A stretch of 64,000 bases of DNA. Source: Ahaetulla prasina (Eukaryota > Chordata > Lepidosauria > Squamata > Colubridae). The stretch's first letter is position 1; each line of letters opens with the position of its first letter. Location of the stretch: assembly GCF_028640845.1 (NCBI RefSeq), contig NC_080546.1, positions 72,149,051 through 72,213,050 of the forward strand. Reading direction: 5' to 3'. Below the pieces are notes generated by a model. The model saw only the letters and a list, made by a program, of their open reading frames with translations. It was not told the DNA's origin and made no database searches. Both the position numbers and the translations under genes were made by a program. This document shows positions 21,111-33,222 of this stretch, one piece after another.

Positions 21111-22029
21111 AGTTTAGTGACCAAATTTTCTAAAAGATAAAGTTCATTTTAGTTAATTTTATTATGTTACTAATTAACAGAAGAGACATGTGTACGATAA
21201 TATTAGCAAAGCAACAAAAATAAAGCATAATATTTAAAAAGGAAGAAAAATCTGTAAAAATCTGTTATAAACAAAGCAGCTCCAAAAAATGTGACCATTG
21301 TCTTTAAAATATTCTTCCAGGTCAAAGAGAAAAAAAAGCACAATCCAAATCAATCCACTGCCTCAGAATGTTTCTTAAGAAGGAATTTAGAACAGTCTGA
21401 ATTGAAAATTTAGGATTTTCAAATAAAAAAGTCACACTGGGTATCTAATGAAGATAGTTTCATCTACAATAACTATATCATTTTTTATTCAAATGTCAAT
21501 AAATTGCAGAAATGAAGTATATTAAGAATAGAATATTTGCTCTAAAGGGGTGGCACTTATATTTACTTACAGCTATTAAAAAATTATATCAGGTCATGTT
21601 TACTCATCCCAAAATGTTAATAGGCATATTATAGGGAGCTAAAGGCCAATAAATAGACCAGGCTAAAAGGTAATTAAATACCTAGGTAAAATGATTGCTC
21701 TACAAATCATATGAGAAATGGCTTGCAGAGAAAACCAAATAAAAGAAGCGATTATAAGAATTGGAGAAAACATTTTGCTTACGTTCAAATTTCTATGTAA
21801 AAAAGACTTGTCCCACCAAGATCCTGTGTGAAATCATTTTTTGTATGGCTATAAAGTGAAGAGCAAGACTTAGAATAATTTAATTTGATTTTGCAGGACT
21901 AACATGAAAAAAAAAATCAGACAATTTGGAAGGAAAAGCTGCCCTGTACTTGAAGTAGAAACAAGTTTCAATCAGTTCCACTAAGAATTACTTGTAATCA
22001 TAACTACACTTGTATTTTAGTATGCTCCA
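21111..22029. other. AT-rich DNA, no supported gene
   Basis: No recognisable repeat or coding signal. Confidence 0.4.
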
Positions 22030-22650
22030 GGGATGTTTGAACTGCAACGTGTTATATGTGCGCTACCCTTGAAAAATATCACAACACTTAAATTTGTACA
22101 ATATACTGCAGCAGGTTTATTAATTGGAACCAGGTTTTATAAAATTATCACATCAAGTTTGCTTGATATTCACTTAGTCTCAGTTCATTTCTGGTACCAA
22201 TTCAGGATGCTGGTGTTCAGGATGCTGGTGTTCAGCAGAAAATGGAGTCTCGACAAGTCACATTAAACTGGCCACGCCCAACCTGGCCATGCCTTCCTCC
22301 AGCTGCCCAGGTGAAATATAACCCTGATGCATCCCTCAATGAAATCGAGTTTGACACCACTGATCTAGAAGGCCCATTATGATCTGGGACCATACAGTTT
22401 GAAGGAAGGCCTCTTTACATGTATTCCTACTTATATGATAGCCCGCAATCATATTCAAACATTCAAGAATAATCCCTGGTTAAAATACAGAAGTAGCTAT
22501 TCAACTGCAGTTCTGTTCAGTAGTTCTTCCCAGTGATACATTGGTTTTTCAATGCAAGGCAGAGACCTTTTATTTTACTGTTTTTTAAGTAATTAATCTG
22601 TTAATTGTTAATTTAATTTCACTCATATTTTTAAAAATTATTCTGTCTCC
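22030..22650 (+). mobile_element. Possible old L3/L2-type LINE relic
   Basis: Degenerate similarity to the L3 C-terminal half: 'FVQYTAAGLLIG' recalls 'LVQNAAARVIEG', and 'gaaggcctctttacatgt' comes later. It is interrupted at ~22250-22368 by a GC-richer patch ending GAGTTTGACACCACTG, which resembles the end of a hAT element. Confidence 0.45.
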
Positions 22651-22680
22651 ATTGTATTACTGTTACTATGTGGTCTAAAT

Positions 22681-22815
22681 CAGGGGTCTCCAACCTTGGT
22701 CCCTTTAAGACTTGTGGACTTCAACTCTGAGAGTCCCTCAGCCAGCAAAGCTGGCTGAGGAATTCTGGGAATTGAAGTCCACAAGTCTTAAAGGGACCAA
22801 GGTTGGAGACCTGTG
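22681..22815. mobile_element. Palindromic hAT-type MITE with perfect TSD
   Basis: Nearly the whole 135-bp element is a hairpin: 'caggggtctccaaccttggt' pairs with 'accaaggttggagacctgtg', and the pairing continues through 'ccctttaagacttgtggact'. Flanks GTCTAAAT at 22673-22680 and 22816-22823 are identical octamers. Confidence 0.88.
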
Positions 22816-22823
22816 GTCTAAAT

Positions 22824-23242
22824 GGCCAGAAATACTGTATCTTATTCAAAACGAGGGAAAAATACTAGAAATGAAGTTGGACATATTACATTGCCCCAAT
22901 GCCCTAATGTGATTCTCAGCCCTAGGATGTACACATGCTTTTAAACTGGGCACAAAATAGTGCTCTTAAAAAGCAGTGCAATTCTATTTCTGTCTGCTAT
23001 GATAAAAACACTGAGAATCCAAATCTAGAGAAGATGTTTTTACTGTACCTGGAAAATGAGACAAGGAAGAAAACACCTTTCAGTATCATAATGCTTCAGA
23101 ACAAGGCTCTAAAAATTTATGAGCACATTTGTCAAAACGTTTGGGTTACAATGTTTGACACCATATCCTACAACCATTTTTCTCCACCAATTCAGTGTCT
23201 CGCTTTATACAAATTCATTTTATATAAATTTTGTAGGGAAGC
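22824..23242. other. No supported gene
   Basis: The frame at 22935-23405 runs into the next MITE and is not credible. Confidence 0.4.
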
Positions 23243-23250
23243 CTGTACTT

Positions 23251-23525
23251 CAGTTGTGGGTTTCAAAAACTTTTACTACCAGTTCGGTGGGTGTGGCTTG
23301 GTGGGCGTGGCATGGGAAGTATATTGTAAAATCTCCATTCCCTCCTCAATCCAAGGGAAGGTTATTTCAAAATCCCCATTTCCTCCTGATCAGCTGGGAC
23401 TCTAGAGGCAGAGAATAGATGGGGGAGGGGGCAGTCAGAATTTTTACTACCAGTTCTCCAAACTACTCAAAATTTCTGCTACCGGTTCTCCCGAACTGGT
23501 CAGAACTTGCTGAAACCCACCTCTG
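23251..23525. mobile_element. hAT-type MITE with perfect 8-bp TSD
   Basis: Ends CAGTTGTGGGTTTCA and TGAAACCCACCTCTG are inverted. Flanks CTGTACTT (23243-23250 and 23526-23533) are identical. It is an uninterrupted homologue of the SINE-split copy at 4705-5254 and so documents that copy's pre-insertion state. Confidence 0.92.
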
Positions 23526-23631
23526 CTGTACTTGTAATGCCAGTCAAATCCCATTTCCGAGATAGCTTCAGAAGGTATACAGAAAGCTACAGATAATATA
23601 GCTGAGGTATCTCCACTGAGATAAGGTAACA

Positions 23632-23892
23632 GGGCCTCTGTGGCTCAGATTGCTAATGCAGTCTGTTATTAACAGCAGCTGCCTGCAATTACTGCAGGTT
23701 CCCACCAGACCCAAGGTTGACTCAGCCTTCCATCCTTTATAAGGTAGGTAAAATGAGGACCCAGATTGTTGGGGGCAATAAGTTGACTTTGTATATAAAT
23801 ATACAAATAGAATGAAGACTATTGCTAACATAGTGTAAGCCGCCCTGAGTCTTCGGAGAAGGGCGGGATAGAAATGCAAATAAAAAAAAAGG
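23632..23892 (+). mobile_element. tRNA-derived SINE, first head subtype
   Basis: Head GGCCTCTGTGGCTCAGATTG (A-box), B-box region 'caggttcccacc' (decayed), body 'AAGGTTGACTCAGCC', hairpin GCCGCCCTGAGTC...GAAGGGCGGG, A-tail. Full-length. Confidence 0.88.
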
Positions 23893-24862
23893 TGCATAAA
23901 TAACTTCAAACTAATACAAATGAATATAAACAGTTTGAACATGATTGATTGATTTACGTTAAAAATATTTTTAAAAATCCCAACAATTGTCACTTAATAT
24001 ATTAAAAGGCAGCACAATAATATAAAAGAACATGCATGTACATTTGGAAAAATGAATCATTTTGTAGGATTTATCTTACAAATCTAACAAAGCATATTAT
24101 CACTTCACCCCCAAGATTTTAAAAAATAACCAGGTTTTCATCAGGATGATAGCCATATGGGTCTCTGGAGTTATTCAGTGATAAGCAACATATTCAGTAT
24201 TTAGAATGAATACAAGAAAAGAATTACTAGAGGCTTATCACCTATTACCTTGTTAATATGGTATGTTGATTCAGGGTTATATTTTACCCCATTAGCCCAT
24301 TACTTTTCAATTTGTATATTAACCTAATTATCCCTTAGTTGCTAATCACAACCCTCTTGTACTAGCAGGTAAATGTTCCAGCTTTTTTACAAAATATTTT
24401 TGTAATCATGTCTGTACACCAGGCTGAACTGAGAAGGGCTTGGTCTCTTTCATGTTATAAATCATTAAGAAACAGCAGTTCTAAAATTTGTCTAAAATTG
24501 CTTCGAAATACAAATTGGTGAGGATGCTATCAGCAGGCACATACCTATAAATATCTTTGAGTGATGTTGCATGTCTAACTGTCCTGCAGAGAATATTTTT
24601 CCTATATGGTGGTGTTACCTAGCATAATTTTTTAGTTATCCAGAATTCTTTTCCATTCAAAGGGTGTACATTTTATCACTGTAGCTTGCAAGGTCTCAGA
24701 AGTTCTATGGCATTCAATTGAGTATTTTAGAAAAGTTGATATCCTTGAAGTAGTACAGTCATCCATTTTATTATGATCACAGCCTAAGTTTCTGAAAGCT
24801 GTCTGGCAGTTGCAAGATATATTACAAATAGAATGGCTATGTCTTTCTAAACAATAGAGTGT
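23893..24862. other. No supported gene
   Basis: AT-rich; the minus-strand frame at 24632-24952 overlaps the next MITE and has no domain. Confidence 0.4.
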
Positions 24863-25094
24863 GGTATTTTCAGGGGTGAAATGCTCCCGGATCGGACGGG
24901 ATCGCGTGATCCGGTAGCGATGGCGGCGGCTGGTTCGGGGGACCGGTAGCAAAAATCCCTGGCCCCGCCCCCCTGCCTCTGCTGAGCCGCACCATCTGCA
25001 GAGGTGTTTTTTTTTTTACTTTTAAAAGCCGGTTTTGCTTCAGCCGAAACAGGCCTTTAAAAGTAAAAAAAAAGCCACAGCAGAATCTTACTTG

Positions 25095-25136
25095 TACTCT
25101 TACTTGTAGAAAACATGTTTTCTACAAGTAAGAGTA
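25095..25136. repeat. Perfect 42-bp palindrome
   Basis: The arm 'tactcttacttgtagaaaac' plus one A is followed directly by its exact reverse complement, with no spacer (dyad centre between 25115 and 25116). Confidence 0.95.
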
Positions 25137-25434
25137 GAGATTCTAAGGCACTTACCTGATTACTGATGAACACATGGCTCTCTTTCCAGCCCGAAAGCAG
25201 TTTCAGTTTCAGCCCAGACAGAATCAATCGCTCAGCTAATCTATTTCCTCAGTGATCAACTGACTGGTTTTGCTGGCTGAGGAACTCTGGGATTTGAAGT
25301 CCACAATAAAATAAAATAAAATAATAAAATAAAATATTTGTGCAGCTTTCTGAGATTTGGTGTGTTTCTGTAGTGTTTCACTCTAACTACACAAACACAC
25401 AAAATCTCAGAAAGCTGTATATGGTATATTGTGT

Positions 25435-25710
25435 GTGTGTGTGTGTGTGTGTGTGTTAGTTGTGTGTGTGTAAAGTGCGAAAGCTGGTTTTTGAGCTTTT
25501 TGTGGCTGTGTGAAGTGCAGCTGCTTTTACATTGTGTGTGAGTCAGTTGTGTTGTATTGTGTTGTGTTGTGTGTGTGTAAAGTGTGAAAGTTGGTTTTTG
25601 AGCTTTTTGTGGCTATGTGAAGTGTGAAGTGCAGCTGCTTTTACATTGTGTATGAGTCAGTTGTGTTGTATTGTGTGTGTGTAAAGTGTGAAAGTTGGTT
25701 TTTGGTTGTA
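25435..25710. repeat. TG run and ~95-bp tandem repeat
   Basis: Two and a half copies of a unit with 'gtaaagtgtgaaagttggtt', 'gagctttttgtggct' and 'cagctgcttttacattgtg' follow a (TG)n tract. Units differ by a few substitutions and in the number of TG and TTGTG steps. Confidence 0.85.
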
Positions 25711-25860
25711 TTGTTTTTTTATACTTTGTTTATTATTTTTATTATTTATTGTTATTGGCCATGCCCATCAAGCCATCTGACCACCAAGCCACGCCCACCA
25801 ATTAAGCCATGGCCACAGAACCGGTAGGGAAAATTTTTAGATTTCACCCCTGGGTATTAT

Positions 25861-26409
25861 TTTCTTAATTTCTGCTTAAAACTAATTTTTGTTCCTGGGG
25901 TTTGTGCTCATTATTTTTTTGATTACATTTTAAACCAATGTGGCTTTAAACCAATGTGGCTTTAAAAAAGCCATATTGGCAAGCTCCCTCAGACCTTCAT
26001 TGGAGTGTCTTCACAATTAGACTTGGTTCTAAAGAAATGTTGTAACTCAGCTTATTTGGGATATTGATTTTAAAATCAATTGTAATCTGGTTCCTCACAT
26101 TATTTTATGGGGTTATTTTAAAAAAATACCTACTTTGCTATGTTTTTGATGCTTTAACAAGCATTATATTCATCAGGTAGAATGCATTGCTTTTCGCTCT
26201 TTTGCTGCACCATTACAAAAACATAAATAAACTTAAATAAACATATCCATCCTTGATTAGAATATTCAGTAGAATATCTGAGTCACATCTTTTTTTCATG
26301 TATCCAACTCTGAAGAAATTCCCAAGCAGAGAATAGGACTTCCATCTATTTGTTCTTGACCAGGATTTAGAGTACCTTCCAGGTTTGCAAAAATTTTTGC
26401 CTTTATATT
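25861..26409. other. No supported gene
   Basis: AT-rich, with a direct repeat 'aaaccaatgtggctttaaa' around 25935-25965. No coding signal. Confidence 0.4.
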
Positions 26410-26700
26410 AACAAATTAACAGAGTTGGAAGGGACCTTATACGTCATCTAGTCCAACCCCCTGCCCAAGCAGGAGTCCCTACACATTTCTGACAAATGGC
26501 AGTCCAGTTTCTTCTTGAAAGTCTCCAGTGATGAAGCTCCACAACTTCCGAAGGCAAACTGTTCCATTGGTTGATTGTTCTCACTGTCAGAAAATTTCTC
26601 CTTATTCCTAAATTGAATCTTTCCTTGACCGGTTTCTATCCATTATTCCTTGTCTGGCCTTACTTTTATTATACAGTTGTATTTCTATCCTTGTTTAAAT
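26410..26700 (-). mobile_element. CR1 LINE 3' fragment
   Basis: Antisense CR1 signature: 'agagttggaagggacctta', 'catctagtccaaccccctgc', 'ctccagtgatgaagctcca', 'aaatttctccttattcc'. 5'-truncated, non-coding. Confidence 0.9.
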
Positions 26701-27262
26701 ATGGTATATAGCAGTAAATAATAACCATTTATTTGAAGTCCTTAATCCTACAAGATCTTCTGCTATTATTTTATTAGTAGAAGAGGAGAAAGATAGTGAT
26801 CAGAATATGTTTATACCTGTTCCAAAATATTAAGGTTAATTTTAAATATAATTTTAACTTATATTTAAACTATTAAGGTTAATTATAAAGTTGACAGTTG
26901 CTTACTTTCTTAAATCAGAAAGAAGACATATTGTAAGAAGCTGCTCATCTGGGCTATCTCAACTTGTAGCCATTGTACATAGTTTGAGATTTTAGTAACA
27001 TGAAGCAATTAGCTTGCTTAAAAATACTCTTTATATGCATTATATTTAGATAACTATGCAGATTCACTTATCAGTTGTAACTATACAAATTATAAATAAC
27101 ATAGCCATTTTCCATGTCTATAAAACAAAACAATAGATTTATTCAAAGGACATGTTGTGACCATAACTTAATCATGCACATCTATTTGTATAATTTTCAT
27201 AAATAGAATTAAAAAACCAACCATTCAGCTCCTGTCTAGTGTTTCTTGCAGTTCTCATTATT
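26701..27262. other. AT-rich DNA, no supported gene
   Basis: Holds only short direct repeats of 'attaaggttaatt' near 26825-26885. Confidence 0.4.
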
Positions 27263-27270
27263 GTCTACAG

Positions 27271-27800
27271 CAGGGGTAGTCAACCTTTTTATATCTACCG
27301 CCCACTTTTGTATCTCTGTTAGTAGTAAAATTTTCTAACCGCCCACCGGTTACACAGTAATGGTGTAAAGTGTATTGTCGTCTGCATATGCCTCTCGCGC
27401 ATCGTGGATTGGGTTTGGGGGGGTGCTGGCTACCAGTTCCGCTTGTCTGTTACAGCTGGGTGGTGTGGGGGGAGATGCGCGAGCTATTCTGAGACAAGGC
27501 TCTTTTGTTTGTAGTCGCACTATAGTGCCATTTAGTTTCACTTACATAACGTGAACTAAACTTATGCACGGGCGATACAAATAGTATATTTTCAGAAATT
27601 TAGAAATTATTTCAGAAATAACTTGTCACAGGGAATTTTATGAAAACCTAATGAAAATGTTTTTAAATAATGCTATGAAATTTTTTTAAAAAGTCAATTA
27701 AATTAAAAAAAAGGAAAGTGCTTCAGTATTGGACAAAACCTCTACCATGAAAGCTGAAACGCCCACTAGTGGGCGGTAGGGACCAGGTTGACTACCACTG
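27271..27800. mobile_element. hAT-type MITE with perfect 8-bp TSD
   Basis: Ends CAGGGGTAGTCAACC and GGTTGACTACCACTG are inverted, and flanks GTCTACAG (27263-27270; 27801-27808) are identical. A subterminal inverted motif ('taccgcccac' and 'gtgggcggta') extends the ends. 530 bp, no transposase. Confidence 0.92.
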
Positions 27801-27808
27801 GTCTACAG

Positions 27809-28789
27809 TAATTTAGTTTTGAAGGAAATGATAAAAAAACTACATTTCCAAAAAACAGCATGAAACATTTATGTTTTACAAAATGTTACAAAATATTTTT
27901 CTTTTCTTTGTTTGTTTGCTTGTTTAAAATTATGATGTCCAATGTTCTTTTTATGTCTTTAGAAATATATTTTTCTTATTCATACAAACATTTTTTAAAA
28001 AGTACCAGTATTCAAAATGGATTAAAAGAAGAATTATACAGAGTTCAATATCCAATCTGGATCAGTCACCGGAACCAGAGTTTTAGTCTTCCGAGCTTTC
28101 GGACTCATGCTGGAGCCCATCCTCAGGGAACTTCTCTGTACCAGAATGTGTTATACATAGCTCCATGGTGACTGTTCCAACTACAAATCTATTTTAATTC
28201 AATGAAATTTGCTGAATAAATAGAAAGAAAAAGTAGCTGTGAACTTTGCTTCTAAGTTCCTTTCTTGATATTTAAAAAAATAATATATTACACTAAAAGT
28301 ATATTATTCATATGGAAAAGCCGAAGTGGTTTGTATTTGCACATGCACACACACACACACACACACGCACACACACACACACAAACACACAAATCATAAA
28401 TATACACACACGTACATCCACTCTAACAAGAACACTTCAGGCTAAAATAATATTTTGTCCAAATTAGGCAACAGGGTTGAATATGAAAAATATTATAAAC
28501 TGAAGGGACTGTTTTTAATCTGACTAAAATTTACGAAACAGGGAATAAAAACAACAATTTTAATAGCACAGAAACAAATTAATCATGTCTCTCATGAATA
28601 TCTATGACTGAAGGTAGTTTTGATAAAAGCTGAGGCAAGAGTGTGTCTTACTTCCATAAACATTTGTTTAAGGCTTAATTTTTAGGGCCTAGCACCATAA
28701 ATTCTCCAGAGCAACTTTCAACTTTTGTTTTCTGGTTTAAGGCTGCTGAATTTAAACTTCTAAATCTGGCCTTTTCCATCTTTTTGACT
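27809..28789. other. AT-rich DNA with a (CA)n run; no supported gene
   Basis: The 103-codon frame at 27860-28171 has no recognisable domain. A (CA)n microsatellite with CG/CAAA interruptions lies at 28345-28391. Confidence 0.5.
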
Positions 28790-28797
28790 CTTAAAAT

Positions 28798-28959
28798 CAG
28801 TGGTGGGTTGCCCCCGGTTCAGGCCAGTTCTATAAAAGTGGTAGTAAAACCGACGGGAGGCTCCGCCCATTGACCCAAACGTCATCAAAACTCTTCTGCG
28901 CATGCGTGCACGTGTGCACTATGCGAACCAGTAGTAAATGTAACTAGAACCCACCCCTG
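28798..28959. mobile_element. hAT-type MITE with perfect 8-bp TSD
   Basis: Ends CAGTGGTGGGTT and AACCCACCCCTG are inverted. Identical octamers CTTAAAAT flank it (28790-28797; 28960-28967). The GC-rich interior includes 'tgcgcatgcgtgcacg', like the element at 2808. Confidence 0.92.
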
Positions 28960-28967
28960 CTTAAAAT

Positions 28968-30599
28968 GGAATATGATCTGGTATAACAAACTATGAATCA
29001 CAGGATAAGGGAGACTGAGTACCAGGCTTTTTTTGTCATCAGCACACATCCTATATACTTTGTATTATTATCTCACACAGTTATCTCATACAACTAGAAA
29101 CACCACAGTCATTGGTAAGCTTTCTTTCTTGCCTAATCTCATGCTCTTCCCTATACAGTTCTGTCTGAACCAGATTTATCCTCCCTCTGAACAGCAGATA
29201 TCCTAGTCACTCAGATTTATAGCCTAGGTTTTCTGCAGCAGCATGTAAGAAATCCTGGACCTCGACTGGCAAGTTGCCTGCTACACAAATGTATTTTATA
29301 TAATTCTACATATTATCATTTTTTGTAATTTTACATATTATTATATTATTTTACATACTATATTATCTAAATATAGTATGTAAATACTATATAATAATAA
29401 TACTTACATATTATTATTATATTTCTGTAATTCCATACATTGTTATTTTTTGTAATTTCAGATGTTATCGCATTTATATAAGTTTGTTTGAATCTTTCGT
29501 AAAGAGTGGTATGTAGAACCATTTGAAATGTAATGGGCTTACTTGAACTAATGAGTTCCACATGACCAGGAGGCTATGTTTTTATTGCTGAAGGCTAAAA
29601 TTGAATTTGCCAACTCATTTTCAACTATAATTCTAGAATGCTTCCAGGATGCTTATAAAACATTACTAATGTTGGGATTCCTCTTTATGTACAGATGCAT
29701 TTGATTTCTTTTTCTACAGTGAGGAACTCATCATTTTTCTCTATTAAAATGAAATAATTTTCTGTCTTCTAAGCTATTGGTCACCTAATTAAATATCATC
29801 TACAAATTTAATACGCCTGCCTTGCACTTCATCCAAATCATTAATAAGAACAGCATCAATAGGCAAAATGAAATATGGGAAACTATTAATAATGACTTTC
29901 AATATTTTTTTTCAATCTTCCAACCCAGAAAATACCATTTTACTTTTTCCCATTTCACTTTTTTGTATCATAATGTGCATTTATTTCCTTTTTTTCATAA
30001 ATCTATCTAATGTAAAATGTCCCTTCATGTTTTCATTAAATTGAAATACCTTTTATACATCTTAGATAATTTCTCAAGTGTCATATACCAGCAGTACATC
30101 ATTTTGTAAAAGTTCCTGCTTAAATTAAAACATAATGTGAATTTCAGTACCTTTATCCACATTCTCTCTTTGATCTATCTGCATTCTATCTCATTTTATC
30201 ATGCAATATTTCACTTGTTTCTCTTCTGTTTCAAATTCCTACAAATGTCTCTGTATGTGTGAATACATACATGCCTACATACATGTTTGTGTATATGTGT
30301 GTGTGTGAAAGAAAGTGAGTTTTCAATCAAATATTCATCATTTGTGTACAGTTCATTTTCATATACTGTTGTTCTGCCTTATGTTGTTCAATCTCTATTA
30401 CCTTTTTATCTATATTAAATCATTCTCTTAATTGTGGATATGAAAAGTCAATCTCTCTGCAGTTAATTGTTTTTTTGACAATTCTTGAGCAGTTTATCTT
30501 CCTGAATTAATAATTCTTAAGACATTAACCATTTTTCTTTGCCTACTGGCTCAAAAGTGAATGAATGAATTGAATAAAAATACATATTTGAGATATTTG
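28968..30599. other. AT-rich DNA, no supported gene
   Basis: A TA/AAT-rich dyad lies around 29345-29410 ('tacatactatatt' against 'aatatagtatgta'). No coding signal. Confidence 0.4.
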
Positions 30600-31110
30600 T
30601 CTATAGAGCCTTAGACAATAATTTAAATAATTCTACACAATTTACAAAATTACTTTAAAAACAGCCATAAAATCCAAAATCATTAAAATCTGAAGGCACT
30701 TAAATATCTTACAGCGTGCAGAAATAGACAAGGTGACACTAGAAATTAAGGAAAGGAAAAAGTCAGTATACTACAAAGTGTGAAATAAATTATATGATTG
30801 GTTAGAAAAAAGAAATCAAAATTATAAATTGGAATGTTAATTTTTTTTTAAAGTTAAAATTAGGAAGTATAAATGTGTCAATTGGATAAGGATGGATCGG
30901 TAAATAGAAACCAATGTAAATATAAGTATGTAGAGGAACGAGTTAATAAGACAGAGAATATATAACATCACCGCTACGGCCAGCTGTAAAATATGTAATA
31001 TTATGTCTGTTACGTGTTTTTAATGTGTTTTTGGGTTTTTTGGTTGTATTTTTCTTTTCTTTGTTTTGTTTTTAAAAATTTAAAGCTTAATAAAAATTAT
31101 TTTTTAAAAA
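30600..31110 (+). mobile_element. Possible L1-type 3' UTR remnant
   Basis: A purine-rich stretch with 'gaaataaattatatgattgg' and 'agatataa'-like motifs ends in T-rich sequence and 'aagcttaataaaaattattt' plus A-tail, resembling squamate L1 3' ends. No coding sequence, so the call is weak. Confidence 0.3.
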
Positions 31111-31828
31111 ATTCTGAAGGCACTTGAATGTCTGAAAGAGATTGAATGCTCATTGCAAAGTTATTTGAAAGTTCATTTTCCATGATAAATAGAATAGAAT
31201 AGAATAGAATTTTTTATTGGCCAAGTGTGATTGGACACACAAGGAATTTGTCTTGGTGCATATGCTCTCAGTGTACATAAAAGAAAAGATACATTCATCA
31301 AGGTACAACATTTACAACACAAATGATGGTCAATATATCATATAAATCATAAAGATTGCCAGCAACAGAGTTACAGTCATACAGTCATAAGTGGAAAGAG
31401 ATTGGTGATGGGAACGATGAGAAGATTAATAGTAGTGCAGATTTAGTAAATAGTTTGGCAGTGTTGAGGGAATTATTTGTTTAGCAGAGTGATGGTCTTC
31501 AGGTAAAAAACTGTTCTTGTGTCTAGTTGTTCTGGTGTGCAGTGCTCTATAGCGTCGTTTTGAGGGTAGGAGTTGAAACAGTTTATGTCCTGGATGTGAG
31601 GGATCTATAAATATTTTCACGGCCCTCTTCTTGATTCGTGCAGTATACAGGTCCTCAATGGAAGGCAGGTTGGTAGCAATTATTTTTTCTGCAGTTCTAA
31701 TTATCCTCTGAAGTCTGTGTCTTTCTTGTTGGGTTGCAGAACCGAACCAGACAGTTATAGAGGTGCAAATGACAGACTCAATAATTCCTCTGTAGAACTG
31801 AATCAGCAGCTCCTTGGGCAGTTTGAGC

Positions 31829-32287
31829 TTACTGAGTTAGCGCAGACCACATTCTTTGTGGTCCTTTTTTGATGATGTTTTTGATATTAGTTGTCCATTT
31901 TAGATCTTGCGATTTGATAGAACCTAGAAATTTAAAGGTTTCTACTGTTGATACTGTGTTGTCTAGTATTGTGAGAGGTGGAAGTATGGAAGGGTTTCTC
32001 CTAAAGTCTACCACCATTTCTACGGTTTTGAGTGTGTTCAGTTCCAGATTGTTTTGGTTGCACCACAAGGCTAATCGTTGGACCTCTTGTCTATATGCGG
32101 ATTCGTCATTGTCTCGAATGAGACCAATCACTGTTGTGTCATCTGCGAACTTCAGTAGCTTAACAGATGGATCATTGGAGATGCAGTCATTGGTATCCAG
32201 AGAGAAGAGAAGTGGGGAGAGCACACAGCCTTGCGGGGGCCCTGTGCTAATTGTACAGGTATTTGATGTGATCTTGCTTAGCTTCAC
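31829..32287 (-). pseudogene. Rex1-like RT, motif B-C segment
   Basis: 152 codons contain 'STGPPQGCVLSPLLFSL' (RT motif B) and 'LLKFADDTTVIGLI' (catalytic motif C, FADD). 'LALWCNQNNLELNTLKT' and 'FKFLGSIKSQDLKW' (motifs D/E and thumb entry) follow. The frame breaks before the thumb at 31829 and again upstream at 32287, so the protein is disrupted. A C-terminal piece in another frame continues to ~31430 ('KIFIDPSHPGHKLFQLLPS'). Confidence 0.85.
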
Positions 32288-32505
32288 CTGCTGCTTCCTG
32301 TTTGTTAGGAAGCTTGTGATCCACTTACAAGTCTGTTCCGGTACCTGTAGCTGGTTTAGTTAGTTAGAAGAGTGTCTGGAATGATGGTATTGAATGCTGA
32401 ACTAAAGTCTACAAAGAGGACCCCTGCATAGCTCTTTGGAGACTCAAGATGTTGTAGGATGTAGTGCAGAGCCATATTAAAAGCATCATCTGTTGATCTA
32501 TTTGC

Positions 32506-32868
32506 TCAGTATGCAAATTGCAAGGGCTCTAACAGCGGATCCGTGATGGTTTTCAAGTAAGAAAGCACTAGCCTTTCAAAGGTTTTCATGACTACAGATG
32601 TTAAAGCAACTGGTCTGTAGTCATTCAGTTCCTTGACGGTGGGCTTCTTTGGCACTGGGATGATGGTAGAGCGTTTGAAGCAAGAAGGAACATAGCACAT
32701 CTCTAGTGATTTATTGAAAATATGGGTGAAGATGGGGGCCAATTGGTCAGCATAGACTTTTAAGCAAGAAGGAGTTATCTTGTCTGGGCCTGGAGCTTTT
32801 CCTGGCTTTTGTCTATGAAATAGGTCCTGCACTTCTTTTTCTGTGATCACTAGGGGTTGTGAACCCAA
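32506..32868 (-). pseudogene. Rex1-like RT, fingers segment
   Basis: 120 codons contain 'RQKPGKAPGPDKITPSCLK' and 'ELNDYRPVALTSVVMKTFE', the motifs 0-2 at the N-terminal end of LINE reverse transcriptases. The frame stops at 'EPLQFAY', just before motif A. The motif A region ('[10 protein letters not shown]' in the 54.7-kb copy) is present at 32370-32420 but out of frame. Confidence 0.85.
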
Positions 32869-32999
32869 TGAAATGGGGTCAGTTGTAGGAGGCTTGGCTG
32901 CTGTTGGTGTGTCTGAGATGGGGGTTGTGGAGATAGGTGGCTGTAGTTTCCTTTCAAACCTGCAGTAAAACTCATTCAGGTCATCTGCCAGTTGTTTGT

Positions 33000-33000
<1 letters not shown>

Positions 33001-33053
<53 letters not shown>
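33001..33053. repeat. (TTTA)n LINE tail
   Basis: About thirteen TTTA units forming the 3' tail of the L3-type LINE. Confidence 0.95.
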
Positions 33054-33055
<2 letters not shown>

Positions 33056-33222
33056 TCAAATTTGTATACCGCCCTATCTCCCGAAGGACTCAGGGCGGTT
33101 CACAGGCCAATAAAAACATATAAATACAGATTAAGATCACAATTAAAAAACTTATTCTAAAGCCAAATTAATTAAAATGATATAAATACTAAAACCAATT
33201 AAAATCAATACAAATTTAAAAC

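Larger units (their letters stand above)
24871..25852. mobile_element. Long non-autonomous hAT-type element
   Basis: Ends CAGGGGTGAAATGCTCC and GATTTCACCCCTG are inverted. Flanking octamers GGTATTTT and GGTATTAT agree at 7 of 8 positions. No transposase remains. The 982-bp interior holds a perfect 42-bp palindrome, a second inverted repeat ('gcagctttctgagatttg' near 25343 against 'aaatctcagaaagctgt' near 25403), an AAAAT repeat (25303-25335), TG runs and a ~95-bp tandem repeat. Confidence 0.88.
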
